Origin: Deltaproteobacteria bacterium UBA5329 | Lineage (GTDB): Bacteria; Desulfobacterota; Syntrophorhabdia; Syntrophorhabdales; Syntrophorhabdaceae | NCBI GenBank assembly: GCA_002408185.1 | Contig: DHQV01000014.1 | Location: 15,377-21,152 of the forward strand | DNA: 5,776 bases | Reading direction: 5' to 3' | Shown here: in pieces, positions 1 through 5,284 of the stretch | Layout: every line of letters begins with the position of its first letter | Numbering within the stretch: position 1 is the first letter of the stretch | The notes under the pieces: model-generated | Database searches by the model: none | The model's input: the letters and a program-made list of their open reading frames with translations, nothing else | Told to the model about the DNA's origin: nothing | Program-made: the position numbers and the translations under genes

Positions 1-430
1 ATGGCATACCCCATTGTTGCCAGTTCTGGCCGATCATAAGTTCTGCCGAGGGCCACTTTAATGTCATGAAGGCATGCCGCAGCTGAAAGCCGCCATACGC
101 ATTGCCTGTTGTGACTCCCCTGAAATCTCCTTCGATAAAGGCGGATGTCTTGGCATTCCACAGATCAGGGCCCTTTATTAGGAAATTGAACCGGGTTTCT
201 GCCGCACTCTGGAAGGTGTTGCTGTATTCATCGGCAAGGACGTCCACCGCCGATGAACTGGATCTTTGTGCAATAACCGGGTCGGCATGGGCATTCTGTG
301 AATTCCATCCGAGATCATACTTCACAAAGCCGCCGAAGGTGACATCGTATCTGCTGGAAACGCTCCCTGCATCGGCGAAAACGGGGAGCATGAAACAAAG
401 AACAAAGATGCATAAGAATAGCTTCTTCAT
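1..430 (-). CDS. Porin-like outer-membrane beta-barrel protein, N-terminal fragment
   Basis: An open frame on the minus strand starts at the ATG at 428-430 and stays open to the left edge, giving 143 complete codons with the C-terminus missing. The start is supported by an AGGAGG Shine-Dalgarno at 437-442, six bases away. Residues 1-21 form a classic Sec signal peptide: MKK, then a hydrophobic core rich in Leu, Phe and Cys, then VFA-DA with cleavage probable after residue 19 or 21. The mature part has alternating polar and aromatic stretches typical of beta strands, with motifs such as FGGFVKYDLGW, ETRFNFLIKGP, AFIEGDF, QLRHAFMTLKW and LMIGQNWQQWG. I associate this pattern with DcaP-like or related trimeric porins of Gram-negative bacteria. 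It would sit in the outer membrane as a channel for small solutes. The substrate cannot be read from the fragment; aromatic acid uptake is only a guess from the neighbouring bam genes. It is divergent from the radical SAM gene. Confidence 0.8.
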   Translation of the reverse strand, partial: MKKLFLCIFVLCFMLPVFADAGSVSSRYDVTFGGFVKYDLGWNSQNAHADPVIAQRSSSSAVDVLADEYSNTFQSAAETRFNFLIKGPDLWNAKTSAFIEGDFRGVTTGNAYGGFQLRHAFMTLKWPSAELMIGQNWQQWGMP

Positions 431-436
431 CAAGTA

Positions 437-442
437 CCTCCT
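437..442 (-). promoter_or_regulatory. Ribosome binding site of the porin-like gene
   Basis: Read on the minus strand this is a perfect AGGAGG, six bases before the ATG at 428-430. It fixes the start of the signal-peptide-bearing frame and argues for strong translation. Confidence 0.75.
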
Positions 443-491
443 ACCGTAGATTTTAATTCTTCGCTAATAATGTATTTCGAGTTTATGTCGT

Positions 492-522
492 AGTATATAT
501 CGAAGGATAACGCGATTTGCAA
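492..522 (-). promoter_or_regulatory. Candidate sigma70-type promoter of the porin-like gene
   Basis: On the minus strand a -35-like TTGCAA (517-522) is followed after 17 bases by TATATA (494-499), or after 19 bases by TATACT (492-497). Transcription would begin near 485-488 and leave a leader of about 55 bases before the ATG. The boxes are imperfect and lie in AT-rich DNA where chance matches are common, so this is a moderate-confidence call. Confidence 0.4.
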
Positions 523-548
523 GAAAAAAATTAAGTTTTATTAATAAT

Positions 549-562
549 TCATAACGTTATGA
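549..562. repeat. Perfect 14-bp palindrome, candidate operator
   Basis: TCATAACGTTATGA is its own reverse complement. It lies between the two divergent candidate promoters, upstream of both -35 boxes (about 27 bp from the porin one and 49 bp from the radical SAM one). A perfect even-length dyad of this size fits a homodimeric transcription factor site controlling one or both genes. No U-tract follows, so it is not a terminator. The regulator is unknown. Confidence 0.45.
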
Positions 563-580
563 GAAAATAGCCTAAAATAA

Positions 581-594
581 TTCCAATAATGGAA
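581..594. repeat. Short inverted repeat TTCCA-N4-TGGAA
   Basis: Five-base arms separated by ATAA lie about 18 bp upstream of the -35 box of the radical SAM gene. The position suits an activator or accessory operator site, but five-base arms in AT-rich DNA may arise by chance. Confidence 0.25.
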
Positions 595-611
595 AAACCA
601 GCATCAAATTA

Positions 612-640
612 TTGACTTTGTGAAGAAATTCTTTTAAAAA
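612..640 (+). promoter_or_regulatory. Candidate sigma70-type promoter of the radical SAM gene
   Basis: TTGACT (612-617, five of six consensus) is followed after 17 bases by TAAAAA (635-640), or after 16 by TTAAAA. Transcription would start near 647, giving a leader of only about 20 bases before the ATG at 667. The -35 is good and the -10 is weak, which would suit an activator-dependent promoter. Confidence 0.45.
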
Positions 641-655
641 TCAATACACAGGATA

Positions 656-661
656 AGGTGG
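656..661 (+). promoter_or_regulatory. Ribosome binding site deciding the radical SAM start
   Basis: AGGTGG lies five bases before the ATG at 667. The alternative in-frame GTG at 658 overlaps this site and would have only AGGA at 650-653, four bases away. The ATG at 667 is therefore the better start; the GTG would add just three residues. Confidence 0.55.
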
Positions 662-666
662 CGGCT

Positions 667-1770
667 ATGGCTGCTTGCAGATACAGGGAAAAATTGCACA
701 AGCTCTATGGAAAGGATGACGGTAGGACCGTTGGGGACCCCGGTTGGGAGAAATTCCCGTTTTTTTGGTTTCTTTTGTTCCTGTCTTATCGGTGTACACG
801 CATGTGTGAATATTGCTATGCATTCAATCAAGTTGGTTACGATAGTTCCCTTGAAATGGATGATAGTACATTTTCCCGGCTTCTGGAATGGATCCCGGAA
901 GTCTGGAAGATCAACAGGGTCAAGGTCAACATTGTAGTTTTCCTTGGAGGAGAGCCGCTTCTGTGGACTGACAGGATCAGGAAAGTTATGGATTCCGTTT
1001 ACAACAACACCGACGGCATGCAGGCGGCTCTGTGCACGAACGGCGACCTGGTGAATTCAACAAACTGGGATGATCTGAAAGATATCCAATGGATCTCGAC
1101 AAACATTACGGATATCAGCATAGAGGAATTGTCCAGACGCATGACAATTATAGGCGAACGGTCCAATGTTATCAATCAGACCATTATAGCGACACTTGAT
1201 GATTTTAACCTGCACAGGGTGCTTGATATATCGAGATTTGGGATTGAGAACGGATACCGTTTGAGGTTTTACCGGAATTTATACCGGGGAATGGACCCGC
1301 GTTATAAAGAGAACTTGTTGAAAAAATATCACGAGCTTTGTGACCTTCTCGAGGATTACATTGGGCGCGGATATGACGTAAATACCACATTTCTTCTCGA
1401 TTTCTTGATCCCGGCGTGGGACAAGGAGGCTTCCCTGTATCCATGCGGGAAGAGAATGGGTGTTGTATTTCCTGATGGGAGCATTGGCCCGTGTATCCGT
1501 AACCATACTTTCAAATCGGGAACGATATATGATCCTGATCCGCTGGCTAAACTCCAGGTTTACGATTTTCACTACGATATCAGGAGGCCTGATCTGCCAG
1601 AAGAATGCAAGCAATGTGAATCCCGCACAGCGTGTCATGCCGGATGCCCCAATGACAAGCTGATCTTTCGCGATATAACGATCGGGAAATCGATTGTCTG
1701 TGACGTGCACAGGGAAATAATTCCCAGGCTTCGGCATATCGAGACATTGAAGAAAGCTCCATGTTCCTGA
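667..1770 (+). CDS. Radical SAM protein with C-terminal SPASM domain
   Basis: This 367-residue protein (370 if the GTG at 658 is used) has the radical SAM signature CxxxCxxC at Cys43, Cys47 and Cys50. These would bind the [4Fe-4S] cluster that cleaves S-adenosylmethionine. A GGEP motif at 94-97 matches the SAM-contacting GGE of the TIM-barrel core. The C-terminus has a complete SPASM pattern: Cys260-x10-Gly-x4-Cys276, then Cys314-x2-Cys317-x5-Cys323-x3-Cys327, then Cys345, enough for two auxiliary [4Fe-4S] clusters. SPASM enzymes usually modify peptides or proteins (for example PqqE, anSME, sactionine synthases), and related radical SAM maturases are known beside tungsten oxidoreductases. No RiPP precursor-like small ORF is visible nearby. 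The gene is monocistronic in this view, divergent from the porin-like gene and convergent with moeA, so a functional link to moeA/bamBC is inference from proximity only. The fold is certain; the substrate is unknown. Confidence 0.92.
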   Translation: MAACRYREKLHKLYGKDDGRTVGDPGWEKFPFFWFLLFLSYRCTRMCEYCYAFNQVGYDSSLEMDDSTFSRLLEWIPEVWKINRVKVNIVVFLGGEPLLWTDRIRKVMDSVYNNTDGMQAALCTNGDLVNSTNWDDLKDIQWISTNITDISIEELSRRMTIIGERSNVINQTIIATLDDFNLHRVLDISRFGIENGYRLRFYRNLYRGMDPRYKENLLKKYHELCDLLEDYIGRGYDVNTTFLLDFLIPAWDKEASLYPCGKRMGVVFPDGSIGPCIRNHTFKSGTIYDPDPLAKLQVYDFHYDIRRPDLPEECKQCESRTACHAGCPNDKLIFRDITIGKSIVCDVHREIIPRLRHIETLKKAPCS

Positions 1771-1777
1771 AGCAAGT

Positions 1778-3013
1778 CTATACTTCATCGTGGTTGATAA
1801 GCTGGATCCGTACCGGTTCGCCGGCTTTCATGGTGGTTAAATCCTCAGGTATCATCATAAGGCAATTGGCGTCACTCATGGAGCGGACCACTGACGACTT
1901 CTGGTTTCCCGTCGTAGATACATAAAAATTATTGTTTTTGATCGTAAACTGGCCTCTCAAGAAATGGGCCTTACCCCTCTCTTTCACGATATCTTCCTCA
2001 AGGATCGCGTTTACGACAGGTTTGTGAATGCGGCGTGCTCCCATCAAAGAGAGCAGTGCTGGTCTGACAAACTGAATGAAAGATGTAAGGGTTGATACGG
2101 GATTACCCGGAAGGCCAAAGACAAGTTTGTCCCCTTTCGTCCCGAATGTAAATGGCCTTCCCGGTTTTACCCTGACCCATCCAAACTTTATAGCGACCCC
2201 GATCTCTTGATAAATATCCTTGACGAGATCATATTTTCCCATCGAAACGCCGCCAGTGGAGATGATCACATCGGCCTTGAGGGCAGTTTCGAAGATCTGT
2301 CTCGTTTCATGGTACACGTCTCTGGCAATCCCGAGATATGAGGGAGATGCGCCATATTTTTTTGTCTCGGCTATCAGGGTGTAAGCGTTGATATTTCTGA
2401 TCTGACCGTCCGTAATGTCCTGGCCCAGATCCACTATTTCATTTCCGGTCGCTATTATAGCAACATTCGGCTGCTTGTAGACCCGCGCGCGGCTGCAATT
2501 GAGCGATGCGAGAACACCCATATGGGCCGCCCTTAAACGTTCACCCTTATCGAGGACAATATCGCCTTTTCCGATGCTCTCGCCGGCAAACCTGAAATTG
2601 TCGTATTGTGCCATTTCACATAAGATTTTGACGTACCCAGAGTCCTCCTCGGTGTCCTCGATCTTGATGATGCAGTCGGCATTGTCAGGAACTGGTGCTC
2701 CCGTCATGATCCGGATTGCCGTCCCTCTTCCTACGGCAGTCCGTGAAAAATTGCCTGCCTGAACCTCGCCTATTATTCGCAGTTTTACCGGGTTGTTACG
2801 AGATGCGCCTTTTGAATCTTCCGCTACAATGGCGTAACCATCCATCGCAGAATCATTCCATGGCGGAACCGGTTTGTCCGCTATTATCGGGTCGAACAGA
2901 ACCCTGCCGGGCAGATCCATAATGTGAACATCCTCGGGCCCAAGCGGTGTTATACTTTCAAGGATTATTTTAATCGCGTCGTCTACGGATACCGTCAAAT
3001 TTCGATCTTTCAT
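1778..3013 (-). CDS. moeA: Molybdopterin molybdotransferase MoeA (Mo/W insertase)
   Basis: The protein has 411 residues, the normal MoeA length. MoeA inserts molybdate or tungstate into adenylylated molybdopterin in the cytoplasm, the last common step of pterin-cofactor synthesis. Family motifs are in order: PPWNDSAMDGYA (50-61), with the conserved Asp58; RIMTGAPVP (101-109); the MoCF-binding domain with ATGNEIVDLG (188-197), STGGVSMGKYD (252-262) and GLPGNPVS (300-307); and a C-terminal beta-barrel domain from about residue 330 (HFLRGQF at 350-356). The ATG at 3011-3013 is preceded by GGTGGG (3019-3024), five bases away. The gene is divergent from bamB across a 282-bp control region, which suggests it supplies the tungsten cofactor for BamB. 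Whether this paralogue prefers W over Mo cannot be read from sequence. Its 3' end lies 7 bp from the convergent radical SAM gene. Confidence 0.95.
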   Translation of the reverse strand: MKDRNLTVSVDDAIKIILESITPLGPEDVHIMDLPGRVLFDPIIADKPVPPWNDSAMDGYAIVAEDSKGASRNNPVKLRIIGEVQAGNFSRTAVGRGTAIRIMTGAPVPDNADCIIKIEDTEEDSGYVKILCEMAQYDNFRFAGESIGKGDIVLDKGERLRAAHMGVLASLNCSRARVYKQPNVAIIATGNEIVDLGQDITDGQIRNINAYTLIAETKKYGASPSYLGIARDVYHETRQIFETALKADVIISTGGVSMGKYDLVKDIYQEIGVAIKFGWVRVKPGRPFTFGTKGDKLVFGLPGNPVSTLTSFIQFVRPALLSLMGARRIHKPVVNAILEEDIVKERGKAHFLRGQFTIKNNNFYVSTTGNQKSSVVRSMSDANCLMMIPEDLTTMKAGEPVRIQLINHDEV

Positions 3014-3043
3014 AAGAACCCACCGAAGAACATTATTTATTCC

Positions 3044-3053
3044 TGCTATAGCA
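3044..3053. repeat. 10-bp palindrome over the moeA -10 region
   Basis: TGCTATAGCA is a perfect palindrome overlapping the candidate moeA -10 box at 3050-3055. A protein bound here would block moeA transcription. It is short and may be coincidental. Confidence 0.25.
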
Positions 3054-3079
3054 TAAGGGAATTCACGTCACATTGTCCA
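3050..3079 (-). promoter_or_regulatory. Candidate sigma70-type promoter of moeA
   Basis: On the minus strand TGGACA (3074-3079, five of six consensus) is followed after 18 bases by TATGCT (3050-3055, four of six). Transcription would start near 3043, about 30 bases before the ATG. It is much weaker than the promoter facing bamB, consistent with modest expression of a cofactor-assembly gene. Confidence 0.4.
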
Positions 3080-3095
3080 CTAGATAGGCGCGGGA

Positions 3096-3107
3096 CATGT
3101 TCACATG
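3096..3107. repeat. Inverted repeat CATGT-TC-ACATG, candidate operator
   Basis: Five-base arms flank two central bases, just upstream of the moeA -35 box and about 90 bp upstream of the bamB -35 box. A nearby TGTCC (3074-3078) and GGACA (3093-3097) form a second, wider dyad. The geometry fits a dimeric regulator placed between the divergent genes, but no regulator family can be named. Confidence 0.3.
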
Positions 3108-3162
3108 AGCAGAGAATCTCAAATATCTAATGATTACGGGAGATTGTGTCATATTGGGTGAG

Positions 3163-3194
3163 AATGGTTATTATTAGTTATTTATACTACCATT
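3163..3194. repeat. Dyad AATGGT-N20-ACCATT upstream of the bamB promoter
   Basis: Six-base arms at 3163-3168 and 3189-3194 are inverted, with the inner arm ending four bases before the -35 hexamer at 3199. This is a common place for an activator site. The spacing is long for a single dimer, so it could also be chance. Confidence 0.25.
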
Positions 3195-3198
3195 TTTC

Positions 3199-3226
3199 TT
3201 GACAGCGTAGACGCTTGTGATATAAT
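3199..3226 (+). promoter_or_regulatory. Consensus sigma70 promoter of bamBC
   Basis: TTGACA (3199-3204) and TATAAT (3221-3226) match both consensus hexamers exactly, separated by 16 bases. A TG at 3218-3219, one base before the -10 box, adds an extended -10 element. Transcription should begin around 3232-3234, leaving a leader of roughly 62 bases before bamB. Such a strong core promoter on a catabolic operon implies either high constitutive expression or control by a repressor. Confidence 0.75.
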
Positions 3227-3232
3227 ACACAA

Positions 3233-3250
3233 GACTGACCGAACACAGTC
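3233..3250 (+). promoter_or_regulatory. Dyad at the bamB transcription start (operator or leader hairpin)
   Basis: GACTG (3233-3237) and CAGTC (3246-3250) are inverted around eight bases, beginning at the predicted start of transcription. As DNA it could be a repressor operator; as RNA it would be a 5-bp hairpin at the very 5' end of the message, able to slow decay. An overlapping CCGA/TCGG pair (3239-3242, 3249-3252) offers another fold. Confidence 0.3.
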
Positions 3251-3284
3251 GGAGCTTTGGCTGTGAAAGGATATTAGAGGATCT

Positions 3285-3289
3285 AGGAG
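3285..3289 (+). promoter_or_regulatory. Ribosome binding site of bamB
   Basis: AGGAG sits six bases before the ATG at 3296, fixing the start that gives the family-typical MRYGEVGYNLEIDL N-terminus. Confidence 0.7.
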
Positions 3290-3295
3290 CTTAAT

Positions 3296-5284
3296 ATGAG
3301 ATATGGAGAAGTAGGGTATAATCTGGAAATTGATCTGGCCACGGGAAATATCGAAAGGGTGGAGACAGATCCGAAGTTGCTGGAAACCCACCTCGGAGGT
3401 CTTGGTACGAGTGTGAAGCTGCATTGGGACAGGGTCCCGGCAGATGTGCAGGCATTTGATGACGAGAACATGCTTATATTCAGTTCCGGTATACTCAATG
3501 CCACTCCCGCTTTCAGCGCCAACAGGAGCGTTGTCACGTTTATGTCTCCGCAATCCGGACTGCTCGCGTACCCGATGATGGGCGGGTTCTGGTCGGCCGA
3601 ATTGAAGTACGCGGGCTACGACAAGGTGATCATTAGCAACAAATCACCGAAATGGATCTACATATGGATCAACAATGACAAGGTGGAACTGCGTGACGCA
3701 TCTCACCTTGTCGGCAAGGGTGCGCTCGAGACCCAGGATGCTATACGCAGGGAATTGAACCAGCCCAATGCCCAGGTGGCGGCCATAGGCCCCGCAGGCG
3801 AGAACAGGTGTTTCACCGCCTCGATAGAGCAGGGCAGGTCAAGTGCAAGCCGTCTCGGCGGCGGTGCGGTTATGGGCGACAAAAAGATCAAGGCCATAGT
3901 GGTCCGGGGAACGCAAGACATAAACCTCTTCGATGGCGAGATGTTCATGAAAGAAATGAAGGACATGATGGCATACATCAATTTCCGTAATGCCAATCCC
4001 ATCCCCGATGTCATGACGATATTGTCTGGCATCGGTTCACCCCAGGAAATGGTACATACCGACGAAAGCTGGCACACGGAGAATTTCATGTGGGGAAACG
4101 CTCGCACCCGCAGGAGGGGTTTTTGGGATGAAAAGATCGCAGAGGAATGGCCGAGAGTGCAGCTCGAAGGCATCAAGAGGCTCATCAGCTGCTTCAACTG
4201 CCCCCAGCATTGCGGCGCCTTGATCTCGTACAAGGACACCCCGAGATACATGGCAAAATGCTTCGGGAAATTAACGTATGCAATGGCCTCCTATGTTGAC
4301 AGTATGGATTTCGCCTGGAGGGCGCTGCACCGCGCCACAGAATATGGTTTTGACTCATTCTCTACACCGCAGATCCTTGCCTTCGCTGTCGAGCTTTATG
4401 AGGCCGGCATCCTTACCGACAAGGATTTCGCCGGTACGGCTGCATATCCGGCATGCCCTACGGACAAGGAAGGACGGTTCCTGTGGCTCATGGACAGGGT
4501 CGCCTACCGTCAAGGTATCGGCGAGGTTCTGGCCGACGGCGTTTATCACGCTGCCAGAAAGATCGGCAACGGCGCCGAGGCGTTCGATCACAACACGATC
4601 AAAAAACACGAGCAGCTGCCCCTGAAGCTGGGAACGCTGGACCCGTTATATTACCTCATGTACGCAACCAACGAGAAGATCAGTATCACGCAGATAGAAG
4701 GAAACTGGCCGCAGGGTGCATTCGCCACCATGGAACAGAGGGAAAAGTTTGTCGAGGACTGGCCGCAGCTTCCGGATCCGAGCTGGAAACAGTGGCTTCT
4801 GGAATGGGAACCGCGCGGAGAAAAAGCGATACCGTTCTACCCGACGGCGGACATATGCAGTGAGATCGTCGACTGGATGGAAATGCTCCACAATATCGAT
4901 GATGCATGCTGCGTGTGCGCCGGCATGTCATCCTTCTGTTTGAAGCCGCCATACCATATCCATAATTATCCGAGAATAATACATGCTGCGACCGGACTCG
5001 ATGTTGACAAGGCTGGTCTCAAGAAGATAGTGAACCGCAGTCGAAACCTTCACAGGGCGCTGAACAACAGACGCGGCATGAGCAGAAAAGACGAGAAGCC
5101 GCCTGCGGACCACTGGAAGAGAAGATGGCCCGAACTTGAGGAGAACCTACTGTCTACTTATTACAAGTTCAAGGGCTGGAATGACGATGGTATACCGACG
5201 AGAGAAAGACTGCATGAACTCGATCTCGATTACGTTGCCGATGACCTGGAACAGAGGGGGATTTTGAAAAATGGCGAAAATTAA
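3296..5284 (+). CDS. bamB: Class II benzoyl-CoA reductase, tungsten subunit BamB (AOR family)
   Basis: This 662-residue protein is of the aldehyde:ferredoxin oxidoreductase superfamily and close in length and sequence, from memory, to Geobacter BamB. BamB reduces benzoyl-CoA to cyclohexa-1,5-diene-1-carboxyl-CoA at a tungsten-bis-pyranopterin site in the cytoplasm, without ATP. The AOR N-domain covers about 1-205 (LGGLGT at 33-38, GGFW at 96-99, AAIGPAGEN at 162-170, RSSASRLGGGAVMGDK at 181-196), followed by the AOR C-domains. Cluster ligands are Cys299-x2-Cys302-x3-Cys306 and most likely Cys541. Glu251, His260 and Cys322 occur at the positions I recall for the BamB active site. IKKHEQLPLKLG (435-446) is the cofactor-binding region. 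It is divergent from moeA and overlaps bamC, as in known bam operons. A Cys-rich stretch (538-548) and the segment 380-389 look different from the Geobacter protein. A paralogue acting on another aryl- or cyclic acyl-CoA remains possible. Confidence 0.92.
   Translation: MRYGEVGYNLEIDLATGNIERVETDPKLLETHLGGLGTSVKLHWDRVPADVQAFDDENMLIFSSGILNATPAFSANRSVVTFMSPQSGLLAYPMMGGFWSAELKYAGYDKVIISNKSPKWIYIWINNDKVELRDASHLVGKGALETQDAIRRELNQPNAQVAAIGPAGENRCFTASIEQGRSSASRLGGGAVMGDKKIKAIVVRGTQDINLFDGEMFMKEMKDMMAYINFRNANPIPDVMTILSGIGSPQEMVHTDESWHTENFMWGNARTRRRGFWDEKIAEEWPRVQLEGIKRLISCFNCPQHCGALISYKDTPRYMAKCFGKLTYAMASYVDSMDFAWRALHRATEYGFDSFSTPQILAFAVELYEAGILTDKDFAGTAAYPACPTDKEGRFLWLMDRVAYRQGIGEVLADGVYHAARKIGNGAEAFDHNTIKKHEQLPLKLGTLDPLYYLMYATNEKISITQIEGNWPQGAFATMEQREKFVEDWPQLPDPSWKQWLLEWEPRGEKAIPFYPTADICSEIVDWMEMLHNIDDACCVCAGMSSFCLKPPYHIHNYPRIIHAATGLDVDKAGLKKIVNRSRNLHRALNNRRGMSRKDEKPPADHWKRRWPELEENLLSTYYKFKGWNDDGIPTRERLHELDLDYVADDLEQRGILKNGEN
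5254..5260 (+). promoter_or_regulatory. Ribosome binding site of bamC inside bamB
   Basis: GAGGGGG lies ten bases before the bamC ATG at 5271, within the last codons of bamB. The spacing is slightly long. Together with the 14-bp overlap it suggests translational coupling of the two subunits. Confidence 0.5.

Noticed and set aside
102..449. Plus-strand ORF of 115 codons opposite the porin-like gene
   Set aside because: It is antisense to the minus-strand gene, which has a signal peptide, a perfect ribosome site and porin-like motifs; the plus-strand protein resembles nothing and lacks a ribosome site.
450..657. Possible RiPP precursor peptide for the radical SAM/SPASM enzyme
   Set aside because: Only frames of about eight codons are found (for example from the ATG at 589), without ribosome sites or a leader-like sequence.
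1768..1787. Bidirectional rho-independent terminator at the convergent gene ends
   Set aside because: The TGAAG/CTTCA stem has only five pairs with a ten-base loop and no T-tract on either side, so it does not qualify.
1279..1788. Minus-strand ORF of 169 codons opposite the radical SAM gene
   Set aside because: It overlaps conserved SPASM coding sequence and its protein has no recognisable motifs; it is a shadow frame.
3182..3553. Minus-strand ORF of 123 codons across the bamB promoter and start
   Set aside because: It would run through the consensus promoter and the conserved BamB N-terminus; no motifs or ribosome site support it.
3703..4251. Minus-strand ORF of 182 codons inside bamB
   Set aside because: It is antisense to the cluster-binding and active-site region of BamB; long shadow frames are expected in this higher-GC coding DNA.
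3296..5284. Generic aldehyde:ferredoxin oxidoreductase instead of BamB
   Set aside because: The length, the Glu251/His260/Cys322 positions, the sequence resemblance to Geobacter BamB and the adjacent BamC-type ferredoxin all favour BamB over a generic AOR.
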